Positions 1-5,868 of a stretch of DNA of 5,868 nucleotides are shown piece after piece (the first letter of the stretch is position 1; every line of letters begins with the position of its first letter). The stretch lies in the NCBI GenBank assembly GCA_002343455.1, contig DDSR01000067.1, forward strand, positions 2,495 through 8,362. Reading direction: 5' to 3'. The position numbers and the translations under genes were made by a program. This stretch comes from Deltaproteobacteria bacterium UBA2385. GTDB lineage: Bacteria; Myxococcota_A; UBA796; UBA2385. The notes beneath the pieces are model-generated. The model did no database searches. It saw only the letters and a program-made list of their open reading frames with translations, and was not told the DNA's origin.

Positions 1-347
<347 letters not shown>

Positions 348-1376
348 TCAGGCCTCGCCCGCGTCGGAGCTGGTCAGGGAGGAGAGCATCCCGGACTGGG
401 CCATCACGTCGGCGCGCAGCTTCTGGCAGGCCTCGGGGTTCTGATCCAGCCAGGCCATGGCGTTGTCGCGACCCTGGCCGATGCGCTCTTCGCCCAGCGA
501 GTACCAGGAGCCCGAGCGCCGCACCAGCCCGAGCTCGCCGCCCAGGTCGATCAGCTCGCCGGCCTGGGCCACGCCCTTGCCGTACAGGATGTCGAACTCG
601 GCCTTGCGGAAGGGGGGGGCCATCTTGTTCTTGACGACCTTGACCCGGGTGCGGTTGCCCAGCACCTGCTCGCCCTTCTTGATGGCGCCGATGCGGCGGA
701 TGTCCAGCCGGATCGAGGAGTAGAACTTCAGGGCGTTGCCGCCCGTCGTCGTCTCGGGGCTGCCGAACATGACGCCGATCTTCATGCGGAGCTGGTTGAT
801 GAAGATCATCACCGAGTTGGACTTGTGGATGGCCGCCGTCAGCTTGCGCATGGCCTGGCTCATCAGGCGGGCCTGGGCGCCGACCGTCGCGTCGCCCATA
901 TCGCCCTCGAGCTCGGCCTTGGGCACCAGGGCGGCGACGGAGTCGACGACCACGAGGTCGACGGCGTTGCTGCGCACCAGGGTCTCGGCGATCTCCAGGG
1001 CCTGTTCGCCGTTGTCGGGCTGGGAGATCAGCAGCTCGTCGATGCAGACGCCCAGGGCCTTGGCGTAGCCTGTGTCCAGGGCGTGCTCGGCGTCGACGAA
1101 GGCCGCCACCCCGCCGGCCTTCTGGCACTCGGCGATGGTCTGCAAGGCGACCGTGGTCTTGCCGGAGGATTCGGGCCCGAAGATCTCGATGATGCGGCCG
1201 CGCGGGAAGCCGCCGACGCCCAAGGCGATGTCCACCGAGAGGCTGCCCGAGGAGATGACCTCGACCAGGACCTTCTCGTCCACCCCCAGGCGCATGATCG
1301 AGCCCTTGCCGAACTGGCGTTCGATCTGGGCGACGGCGGCGTCGATGAGCTTGGACTTTTCGGGGCTGATGGGCAT
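348..1376 (-). CDS. recA: Recombinase RecA
   Basis: RecA forms ATP-dependent filaments on single-stranded DNA, pairs homologous strands, and triggers LexA self-cleavage in the SOS response. The 342-residue protein matches the family over its whole length. [11 protein letters not shown] is at 21-31, Walker A GPESSGKT at 67-74, the catalytic glutamate is E97 in FVDAEHALD, Walker [11 protein letters not shown] is at 141-150, loop L1 is near 157-164, and [13 protein letters not shown] starts loop L2 at 193-205, followed by [13 protein letters not shown]. The C-terminal tail (about 328-342) is short and holds only two acidic residues (D339 and E341), unlike the strongly acidic tail of E. coli RecA. 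The ATG at 1376 has GGAG (1386-1383) 6 nt upstream and matches the usual N-terminus. A promoter and SOS-like box lie upstream at 1415-1455. A run of eight identical bases falls in the codons for A253-P255. No intein or frameshift is seen. Confidence 0.99.
   Translation of the reverse strand: MPISPEKSKLIDAAVAQIERQFGKGSIMRLGVDEKVLVEVISSGSLSVDIALGVGGFPRGRIIEIFGPESSGKTTVALQTIAECQKAGGVAAFVDAEHALDTGYAKALGVCIDELLISQPDNGEQALEIAETLVRSNAVDLVVVDSVAALVPKAELEGDMGDATVGAQARLMSQAMRKLTAAIHKSNSVMIFINQLRMKIGVMFGSPETTTGGNALKFYSSIRLDIRRIGAIKKGEQVLGNRTRVKVVKNKMAPPFRKAEFDILYGKGVAQAGELIDLGGELGLVRRSGSWYSLGEERIGQGRDNAMAWLDQNPEACQKLRADVMAQSGMLSSLTSSDAGEA
612..619. repeat. Eight-base homopolymer (G8/C8) inside recA
   Basis: Eight consecutive G on the plus strand are read as C in recA, across the codons GCC CCC CCC (A253, P254, P255), just after the conserved VKVVKNKM segment. 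I noticed no other homopolymer this long in the window. Gain or loss of one base by slippage would remove the last quarter of RecA. The reading frame is intact here. Confidence 0.9.
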
Positions 1377-1387
1377 GACGGGCTCCA

Positions 1388-1404
1388 GGGAGGGGAGGGG
1401 AGGG
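1388..1404 (+). promoter_or_regulatory. Canonical G-quadruplex motif in the recA leader (template strand)
   Basis: Four G-tracts of 3, 4, 4 and 3 bases are separated by single A residues, which fits the strict rule of four runs of at least three G with loops of 1-7. One-base loops are known to favour very stable parallel quadruplexes. The G-rich strand is the template strand for recA, and the mRNA carries the C-rich complement between the probable transcription start and the ribosome binding site. The motif is certain. Folding and any regulatory role are inference. Confidence 0.6.
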
Positions 1405-1414
1405 CTGTTCTGCT

Positions 1415-1430
1415 CTGAACACCGGTACAG
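1415..1430 (-). promoter_or_regulatory. Putative LexA (SOS) operator of recA
   Basis: Read toward recA the site is CTGTACCGGTGTTCAG. The outer arms are CTGTAC and GTTCAG, a palindrome with one mismatch in six positions and a 4-bp centre. It matches CTGT-N8-ACAG at 7 of 8 positions and GAAC-N4-GTTC at 7 of 8. It also fits the Myxococcus xanthus LexA consensus, as I recall it, at 14 of 17. It covers the last two bases of the -10 hexamer and the expected transcription start, where bound LexA would block initiation. LexA control of recA is well established in many bacteria; binding at this site is inferred. Confidence 0.65.
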
Positions 1431-1455
1431 TATATCGAGGGGGAGGCCCGCGCAA
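1429..1455 (-). promoter_or_regulatory. Probable sigma-70-type promoter of recA
   Basis: The -10 hexamer TATACT (1434-1429) has five of six consensus bases and stands out in very GC-rich DNA. The best -35 candidate is TTGCGC (1455-1450), with a 15-bp spacer that is shorter than ideal, so the upstream element is uncertain. Transcription would start near 1421, inside the putative LexA box, leaving a leader of about 45 nt before the recA ATG. Confidence 0.55.
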
Positions 1456-1466
1456 GCATGGGGGTA

Positions 1467-1481
1467 GGACAGAAAATGTCC
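1467..1481 (-). repeat. Inverted repeat just downstream of mpl
   Basis: GGACA and TGTCC form a perfect 5-bp stem around a 5-nt loop, starting 9 nt after the mpl stop codon and lying upstream of the recA promoter. Read on the minus strand the loop is TTTTC and no T-run follows, so it does not meet the pattern of an intrinsic terminator. It could be a weak transcript-end hairpin or a binding site for a regulator of recA. Chance is also possible at this length. Confidence 0.3.
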
Positions 1482-1490
1482 GAACCGAAC

Positions 1491-2975
1491 TCAGCCCTCG
1501 AAGCGCCGCTCCAGCCCCGCTAGCAGCTTGCGGTGCAGGCCGCCGAAGCCCCCGTTGGAGAGCACGGCCACGACGTCTTCGGGCATGGTGTTGGCCACCA
1601 CGCGGGCGACGATGTCCTCGGCGGACTCCTCGGCGCCGAGCAGCGGGGCCGGGCCGCCCTCGGGCCCCGCTCCCCACAAGAAGGCCTCTCGCCCCCGCGC
1701 CCGGATCGCCGCCACCAGCGCGTGGGCGTCCATTCGCTCCTCGGGCGCGATGCGCTCCAGGTCGCGCGGCGGCGCGATGACCACGACATCCGCCGCGTCG
1801 AAGGAGGCGGCGTACTCGGCCTGGAAGATGTTGCGGCGGCTGGTGTTGCTGCGCGGCTCGAAGATGGCCCACAGGCGACGCCCGCCGAAGCGCAGGCGCA
1901 GGGCCTCCAGGGTCACGCGGACGGCGGTGGGGTGGTGGGCGAAGTCGTCGATCACGGTGACGTCGCCGGGCGAGCCCAGCACCTCCTGCCGACGCTTGAT
2001 GCCGCGGAAGCTGCGGAAGGCGGCCTGGACCTCGTCCGGTGCGACGCCCTCGCCGTCCAGGACCGCGGCGGCGGCGACCTGGTTGTACAGGTTGTGCTCG
2101 CCCACCATGATGCTCTCGAAGCGGCCCCAGACCCGGCCCTGGTGCAGCACCGCGAAGCGCATCGTGCCGGCCTGGGTGTCGACCTCCTCGATGCGGCCGT
2201 CCCAGTCCTGATCAGGGCCGTAGCGCCGGACCGGGCAGGGAGCCTCGGCGCAGACCTCGGCGACGGAGTCGCTGTCCCAGCGGGCGACCAGGAAGCCCTG
2301 CGCGGGCATGATGGCGACCAGCTTGCGGAAGCTCTCCTGGCAGTGGGCGAGGTCCCGGTAGATGTCGGCGTGGTCGAACTCGATGCTGGTGATGATCGCC
2401 GCGTGCGGGCGGTAGTGCAGGAACTTTGGCCCCTTGTCGAAGAAGGCCGTGTCGTACTCATCGCCCTCGATCACGAAGTGCGCGCCTCCACCGGCGGCGG
2501 CGGTCCGCTCGAAGTCCAGGGCCACCCCTCCGATCAGGTAGCCGGGATCACGCCCTGCTCCTTTGAGGAGCGCGGCCAGCAGCGCCGTCGTCGTCGTCTT
2601 GCCGTGGGTGCCGGCGACGACCAGGCTGCGGCGTCCCTCCAGGAAGCGGGCGCCCAGCAGGGCCGGGAAGCTCATGTAGGGCAGATCGCCGGCCAGCAGG
2701 GCCTGGGCCTCGGGGTACTCGGCGCGGATGGCGTTGCCGACGACCACCAGGTCGGGCCGGTGGGCGAGGTTCTCGGCGCGGTAGCCCTCCATCACGCGGA
2801 TGCCCAGCCGGTCCAGGTAGTCGCTCATCGGCGGGTAGACGCGGTTGGCGTCCGAGCCCGTGACCGTGATCCCCGCGTCGGCCAGCATCCCGGCCAGGGC
2901 GGCCATGGCGGTGCCGCCGATGCCCATGATGTGGACGGTCTGGAGCGGGGAGGGGAGGGCGTGGACCTCGGGCAC
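1491..2975 (-). CDS. mpl: UDP-N-acetylmuramate:L-Ala-gamma-D-Glu-meso-DAP ligase (Mpl)
   Basis: Mpl is a cytoplasmic Mur ligase that joins recycled L-Ala-D-Glu-meso-DAP tripeptide to UDP-MurNAc using ATP, returning cell-wall material to peptidoglycan synthesis. In the 494-residue form, the N-terminal nucleotide-binding loop [11 protein letters not shown] is at 17-27, the ATP loop [10 protein letters not shown] at 121-130, the acidic segment [12 protein letters not shown] begins at 170, HNLYN is at 294-298, DDFAHHP at 343-349 and FEPRSNT at 372-378. The C-terminal [14 protein letters not shown] (472-485), the [10 protein letters not shown] form and FEPRSNT indicate Mpl rather than MurC. I chose GTG at 2975 because GGAGG (2985-2981) precedes it by 5 nt. 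A TTG at 2987, directly after the upstream stop, would add four residues but destroys that spacing. The gene is probably the last in an operon with the two transferase genes, and recA follows under its own promoter. Confidence 0.95.
   Translation of the reverse strand: MPEVHALPSPLQTVHIMGIGGTAMAALAGMLADAGITVTGSDANRVYPPMSDYLDRLGIRVMEGYRAENLAHRPDLVVVGNAIRAEYPEAQALLAGDLPYMSFPALLGARFLEGRRSLVVAGTHGKTTTTALLAALLKGAGRDPGYLIGGVALDFERTAAAGGGAHFVIEGDEYDTAFFDKGPKFLHYRPHAAIITSIEFDHADIYRDLAHCQESFRKLVAIMPAQGFLVARWDSDSVAEVCAEAPCPVRRYGPDQDWDGRIEEVDTQAGTMRFAVLHQGRVWGRFESIMVGEHNLYNQVAAAAVLDGEGVAPDEVQAAFRSFRGIKRRQEVLGSPGDVTVIDDFAHHPTAVRVTLEALRLRFGGRRLWAIFEPRSNTSRRNIFQAEYAASFDAADVVVIAPPRDLERIAPEERMDAHALVAAIRARGREAFLWGAGPEGGPAPLLGAEESAEDIVARVVANTMPEDVVAVLSNGGFGGLHRKLLAGLERRFEG
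2947..2960 (+). repeat. 14-base copy of the recA-leader G-rich tract, within the start of mpl
   Basis: GGGGAGGGGAGGGC here is identical to 1392-1405 in the recA leader. It lies in the mpl codons for ALPSPL (residues 6-11), before the first conserved strand, where sequence is weakly constrained. It has only three G-tracts within reach, so it is not a canonical quadruplex motif alone. Confidence 0.6.
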
Positions 2976-2987
2976 AAGGGCCTCCAA

Positions 2988-3605
2988 TCAGAGCAGAGGG
3001 AGCAGCGCGGCGGGGCAGGAGGGGTCGGCGCGCAGGCGGGAGAGGTCGGCGGGTGTATCGAGATCCGCACGGGTCGGCAGGAGCTGCGCGTCGATGCCCT
3101 GGGCGGCGAGGCGTTGGCGGCTGACGGCGAGGGTCTGGGCGGTCGACCAGGGGATCCCGTCGAAGAGCAGGCTCAGGAGGGGCTCCTGCCCGCCGTCGAG
3201 GGCGACCAGCCAGTAGCCCCCGTCCTCGGCGGGCCCGAAGCAGACCCCGGGCCGAGCTGCGGCGCCGACCAGATCCGCGGCCTGCAGGCTCGGGCAGTCG
3301 GTGCCGATGCAGACGACCCGACCGGGCTCGGCGCAGGCACGGCGCAGCCGCTGGCCGAGATCGCCCGGTCCCTGGTCCTGGACCTGGGCCCCCAGCTCCC
3401 GCATCTCCGTGGCAAAGCCGCCCTCGAGCAGCCCGTCCAGGGCCAGCCGCACGTCCAGCCCGGAGCGCACCGCGGTCTGGACTGTGAGGCGGGTCAGCGC
3501 CGCATGCAGGCGGGCGGCGCCTTCGGGCCCCAGAGCGGGCTGCAGTCGCGTCTTGACCCTCCCGGGCACCGGGTCCCGGCTGAGGATCACGACCCGCGGC
3601 CTCAC
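2988..3605 (-). CDS. TIGR04282/DUF2064 family transferase (GT-A nucleotidyl/glycosyltransferase-like)
   Basis: The 205-residue protein matches the family named rSAM/selenodomain-associated transferase 1 (TIGR04282, DUF2064), which has the GT-A fold and is distantly related to CofC-type nucleotidyltransferases. The N-terminal nucleotide-binding signature is DPVPGRVKTRL (11-21). The metal-binding segment is GTDCPSL (101-107, D103). FGPAEDGGYWLVAL is at 123-136, and the closing DLDTPADL is at 181-188. No signal peptide or membrane segment is seen, so it should be cytoplasmic. The GTG start at 3605 overlaps the TGA of the upstream glycosyltransferase by four bases (GTGA), a usual sign of translational coupling. 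The binding site is poor (GGCGG), which fits coupling. No radical SAM or selenodomain gene is in view, so the family name says little about its role here. The substrate is unknown. Confidence 0.88.
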   Translation of the reverse strand: MRPRVVILSRDPVPGRVKTRLQPALGPEGAARLHAALTRLTVQTAVRSGLDVRLALDGLLEGGFATEMRELGAQVQDQGPGDLGQRLRRACAEPGRVVCIGTDCPSLQAADLVGAAARPGVCFGPAEDGGYWLVALDGGQEPLLSLLFDGIPWSTAQTLAVSRQRLAAQGIDAQLLPTRADLDTPADLSRLRADPSCPAALLPLL

Positions 3606-4297
3606 CGGTACCGCCGGGTCGCCCAGACGATGCGGCTCCCCGCCTTCAGCGTGCCCTTCACGGTGCCGCTGATCTTCGAGACGCCGATCCGGGGCCGGTA
3701 GCGGACCGGCACCTCCCGAATGCGCAGCCCGTGGCGGACCGCCTTGATCTGCATCTCGACGTTCCAGCCGAAGGTGGGGTCCTCCATCTGCATCGCCAGC
3801 AGGCTGCTCATCCGGATGGCGCGGAAGGGGCCCATGTCCCGATAGCGGTGGCCGGTGACGCGGGCGATCAAGAAGGTGGCGAGCCTGTTCCCGTAGCGCT
3901 GCTGCGGCAGCAGCGCGCCAGGCTCGGCGAGGCGGGTCCGGTCTCCCAGGACCATGTCCACCTCGCCCCGCAGGATCGGATCGACCAGCAGGGGCAGCTC
4001 TTCGGGGTGATCGCTGTGATCGGCGTCCAGGATCACCAGCACCTCGGCCCCCCAGGCGGCGGCGTGGGCGATCCCGGCCTGGCAGGCCTGCCCGTAGCCC
4101 CGCCGCGGCTCGCTCAACACCGTCGCCCCGCAGCCCCGGGCGACCTCGGCGGTGCGGTCGACGCTGCCGTTGTCCACCACCAGGACCAGCCCGACCTCGG
4201 GGAGCTCCGCCAGGGTCAGCGGGAGGGCCCGCTCCTCGTCCAGCGCGGGGATGACGACGGCGACCCGGCGGAGGTCGGGTGTGGATGGAGAGGCCAT
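3602..4297 (-). CDS. Glycosyltransferase family 2, DPM1/DPG-synthase-like, soluble
   Basis: This 231-residue GT-A enzyme would transfer a sugar from a nucleotide-sugar donor, possibly to a lipid phosphate or another glycoconjugate. The nucleotide-binding start is VAVVIPALDEE (12-22), followed by VVDNGSVDRT (40-49), RRGYGQACQAGI (65-76), the metal-binding DAD at 91-93, MVLGDRTR (115-122) and FGWNVEMQIKA (176-186) in the acceptor region. The positively charged tail (about 197-231) has no hydrophobic helix, so it lacks the membrane domain of many polyprenyl-phosphate glycosyltransferases. The ATG at 4297 has only a weak purine run (CAGGGG, 13 nt away) and may be leaderless or poorly initiated. 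It heads the probable operon with the DUF2064 transferase and mpl, and diverges from the nDsbD-like gene across 40 bp. Donor and acceptor cannot be read from sequence. Confidence 0.88.
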   Translation of the reverse strand: MASPSTPDLRRVAVVIPALDEERALPLTLAELPEVGLVLVVDNGSVDRTAEVARGCGATVLSEPRRGYGQACQAGIAHAAAWGAEVLVILDADHSDHPEELPLLVDPILRGEVDMVLGDRTRLAEPGALLPQQRYGNRLATFLIARVTGHRYRDMGPFRAIRMSSLLAMQMEDPTFGWNVEMQIKAVRHGLRIREVPVRYRPRIGVSKISGTVKGTLKAGSRIVWATRRYR

Positions 4298-4337
4298 GGC
4301 CGCGGGTTAACCCCTGGCCCGTCCAGGAGACTCGATC

Positions 4338-4820
4338 ATGAGCATCGCGCTCGTCCTCCTCAGCAGCCTCGGGCTGGCCCTTCCCCCGCTCAGCCCCCCT
4401 GTCGGAGCGAGCTCCTCCAGCAGCGCTGGCCCTGCGGTCGAAGTGCTCGGCGGCTCCACCCGTGTCGCAGCCGGTGGGCTCGCCCCCCTGGAGCTCACGC
4501 TCAAGATCCCGCCCGGCTTCACGGTCTACCGCGACATGCTGGAGGTGAAGGTCACCCAGGCGCGAGGCCTCTCGCTGGGGCCGGCCAGCCTCCCCCCGGG
4601 CCTCTCGGCGCCGGACCCGGCGGTCCCCGGCCAGACCCGCGAGCTCTACGACTTCGACGCCGTCGTGCAGATCCCCCTGCTCAAGCCCGGCCCGACGGGC
4701 ACCTGGGCGGTCGAGCTCGATGTCCGCTACCAGGCCTGCGCCGGCTCGGTCTGCCTGATGCCACGCACCGAGCAGGTCATCTCCGTCCTGCAGGTCGGCG
4801 GTCCTCAGGCCGGCGACTGA
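4338..4820 (+). CDS. Secreted stand-alone DsbD N-terminal-domain-like protein (nDsbD)
   Basis: The 160-residue protein resembles the periplasmic alpha domain of the thiol reductase DsbD (Pfam DsbD_N), which passes electrons from the membrane domain to periplasmic thiol proteins. Residues 1-24 look like a signal peptide, with a hydrophobic stretch at 3-15 and probable cleavage after VGA. The fold is recognisable from LELTLKIPPGFTVYRDML (51-68), LPPG (85-88), LYDFDAVVQIPLL (103-115) and VRYQACAGSVC (129-139). C134 and C139 are the expected redox pair, spaced by four residues as in many homologues (five in E. coli). The loop aligned with the E. coli cap loop reads PDPAVPGQ (92-99) and lacks its aromatic residue. 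The ATG has AGGAG (4325-4329) 8 nt upstream. No membrane or thioredoxin domain is fused, and no partner gene is in view. It overlaps the convergent phosphatase by 16 bp. Confidence 0.82.
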   Translation: MSIALVLLSSLGLALPPLSPPVGASSSSSAGPAVEVLGGSTRVAAGGLAPLELTLKIPPGFTVYRDMLEVKVTQARGLSLGPASLPPGLSAPDPAVPGQTRELYDFDAVVQIPLLKPGPTGTWAVELDVRYQACAGSVCLMPRTEQVISVLQVGGPQAGD

Positions 4821-5482
4821 GCCAGGAAGGGCGCGCTGAGCAGGCTCAGGCGGTCCCCGTGGACCTCGACCAGGCTGAAGGCGGTGTTCTCGTGGCTGCA
4901 CTGGCGGAACTGGCGCAGCGGGAGGCCGAGGATGGCGCAGAGGGTCGAGGCGATCACCAGCTGGTGGCTGACCACCAGCACGGTCGAGCCGTCGCCGCTC
5001 TGGCGGGCGATCGCCACGAGCGCGGCGACCCCGCGGGCCTGGCACTCACCCAGGGTCTCGCCTCCCGGCAGGCGCAGATGGGTGGGGTCGGAGGTCCAGC
5101 GGCGCAACAGCTCCGGATAGCGCTCGAGCAAGACGCGGCCGGGCTGCCCCTCCAGCTCACCCTGGTCCATCTCGACCAGGTCGGGGTTCAGCTCCACCGG
5201 CAGGCCGTGCAGCTGGGAGACCGCTCGAGCCGTCTGCTGCGCCCGGTCGAGCGGGCTGCTGACGATGCGGTCCAGGCGAAAGGGCAGCAAGGCGGCCGGA
5301 GATAGCGCGGAGGCGAGCTGCTGGGCCTGGGCCAGGCCGGTCTCGTCGAGGGGGATGTCGCTGCGGCCCAGGAACCTCCGCTGCCGGTTCCAGGCGGTCT
5401 GCCCATGGCGGGCCAGGAGCAGCCGCACCCCCCTCGGCGACAGGCCAGAGGCCGTGTTTTCGTTGCTGATCGGCTTCTCCAC
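4805..5482 (-). CDS. Histidine phosphatase family protein (phosphoglycerate-mutase-like)
   Basis: This is a two-histidine phosphatase that uses a phosphohistidine intermediate. In the 225-residue form, LLLARHGQTAWN (21-32) carries the RHG signature with nucleophile H26. SSPLDRAQQTA (75-85) supplies the second phosphate-binding arginine R80, EMDQGELEG (104-112) supplies the acid E104, and VVSHQ (170-174) has the second histidine H173. The length and the EMDQGELEG segment place it with broad-specificity GpmB/CobC-like phosphatases rather than glycolytic GpmA. The substrate is not determined, and no cobalamin genes are nearby to suggest CobC. I chose GTG at 5482 because GGAG (5495-5492) precedes it by 9 nt and homologues start shortly before RHG. 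A TTG at 5518 would add 12 residues but would overlap the ATG of the divergent gene. No signal peptide is seen, so the protein is likely cytoplasmic. Confidence 0.9.
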   Translation of the reverse strand: MEKPISNENTASGLSPRGVRLLLARHGQTAWNRQRRFLGRSDIPLDETGLAQAQQLASALSPAALLPFRLDRIVSSPLDRAQQTARAVSQLHGLPVELNPDLVEMDQGELEGQPGRVLLERYPELLRRWTSDPTHLRLPGGETLGECQARGVAALVAIARQSGDGSTVLVVSHQLVIASTLCAILGLPLRQFRQCSHENTAFSLVEVHGDRLSLLSAPFLAQSPA

Positions 5483-5517
5483 GGCTACATGCTCCGGTGC
5501 AACAGGAGGGTGCGGCA

Positions 5518-5868
5518 ATGTCCGGCAGGAACAAGGGCTTCGATCCGCTCGCCAGTCTGTTCGAGCCCCCTGATATCCACGCCGGCCTCGTTCCGGTCGA
5601 CGATGGTGAGGACGAGCACGATCAGGAGTCCGCGCCCTCGGGGCAGGGCAGCTTCAACGATCCGATGGTGAAGCGCCCATCCGAGGCAAGCGCGCGAAGC
5701 GCAGCCTTCTCGGCGCTGGACGTGCCGGATCCCTCGGGCGAGGTCCCGGTGCTCGCCGATCCCGCCCTGGAAGAGAAGGTCGCCCTGGCCCGCAAGCTTG
5801 CGATGGAGGCGCTGGCTCGCCAGCCCGCGGCCGCAGCGCCTGCACCTCGGGCTGCGGCTCCCGCGCCC
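5518..5868 (+). CDS. Hypothetical protein, N-terminal 117 codons (partial, continues past the right edge)
   Basis: The reading frame is open from ATG at 5518 to the window edge. It has a strong ribosome binding site AGGAGG (5504-5509) with an 8-nt spacer, the best in the window. I do not recognise the protein. It opens with a short segment GFDPLASLFEPPD (7-19), then an acidic, probably disordered stretch (28-38), a polar Ser-rich part (39-70), one likely amphipathic helix EEKVALARKLAMEALARQ (85-102), and an Ala/Pro-rich linker (103-117). Such a linker usually leads to a folded domain, which would lie outside the window. There is no signal peptide or membrane segment, so the protein is probably cytoplasmic. 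Its start is 35 bp from that of the divergent phosphatase, so its promoter must lie in that gap or inside the phosphatase gene. Confidence 0.8.
   Translation, partial: MSGRNKGFDPLASLFEPPDIHAGLVPVDDGEDEHDQESAPSGQGSFNDPMVKRPSEASARSAAFSALDVPDPSGEVPVLADPALEEKVALARKLAMEALARQPAAAAPAPRAAAPAP

Noticed and set aside
1406..1421. TGTTC and GAACA inverted repeat around TGCTCT beside the LexA box
   Set aside because: The half-sites face the wrong way for an SOS box (GTTC-N6-GAAC), and a 5-bp stem here is likely by chance. It may be a by-product of the GAAC half-site.
1533..3701. A 722-codon plus-strand open frame
   Set aside because: It lies opposite mpl and the DUF2064 gene, has no recognisable motif, and reflects the codon bias of those genes on the other strand.
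4805..4820. 16-bp overlap of the convergent nDsbD and phosphatase genes
   Set aside because: Small tail-to-tail overlaps are common in compact genomes, and both C-termini have family-typical lengths.
2988..5045. A 685-codon minus-strand open frame that would fuse sequence upstream to the DUF2064 transferase
   Set aside because: Only its last 205 codons have family signatures. The upstream part is low-complexity Arg/Gly/Pro sequence antiparallel or out of frame to the GT2, nDsbD and phosphatase genes, as expected in GC-rich DNA.
5463..5491. Possible promoter for the gene at 5518: TTGCTG, 17 bp, TACATG
   Set aside because: Spacing and position are good but each hexamer matches only three of six consensus bases, which is not enough for a call.

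Overview
The window is very GC-rich (around 70% by eye) and gene-dense, and most of it is ordinary chromosomal housekeeping. The genes point to a Gram-negative bacterium. Mpl recycles meso-diaminopimelate peptidoglycan, and there is a secreted DsbD-type N-terminal domain. The combination of high GC, a Mpl ligase, and a LexA-like box resembling the Myxococcus motif as I recall it would fit a myxobacterial or other delta-type lineage. That placement is inference, because no rRNA or other phylogenetic marker beyond RecA and AlaRS is present.

Layout. The left part (1-4297) is read on the minus strand. In transcription order it holds a short GT-A family 2 glycosyltransferase (4297-3602), a TIGR04282/DUF2064 transferase whose GTG start overlaps the previous stop by four bases, and mpl starting 12 nt further on (2975-1491). 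These three look like one operon. A 114-bp control region follows, then recA (1376-348), a 67-bp gap, and the first 93 codons of alaS, which runs off the left edge. recA and alaS are neighbours as in many bacteria, but the recX gene that often lies between them is absent. The right part holds a plus-strand secreted nDsbD-like protein (4338-4820). It meets a minus-strand histidine phosphatase (4805-5482) tail to tail with a 16-bp overlap. A divergent plus-strand gene of unknown function starts at 5518 and runs off the right edge.

The most informative non-coding stretch is 1377-1490, upstream of recA. It has a TATACT -10 box overlapped by a 16-bp near-palindrome that matches both the CTGT-N8-ACAG and GAAC-N4-GTTC types of SOS box at 7 of 8 positions. 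A four-tract G-quadruplex motif with one-base loops lies in the recA leader on the template strand, and a 5-bp hairpin lies just after mpl. Parts of the G-rich tract recur upstream of alaS and at the start of mpl.

How the genes work together. RecA with its SOS-type box serves DNA repair. AlaRS serves translation. Mpl returns cell-wall tripeptide to peptidoglycan synthesis, and the two transferases in its operon probably act on envelope or other glycoconjugates whose substrates cannot be read from sequence. I see no mobile element, CRISPR array, tRNA or rRNA, and no clear evidence of a new multi-gene system. No gene-free stretch exceeds 300 bases.
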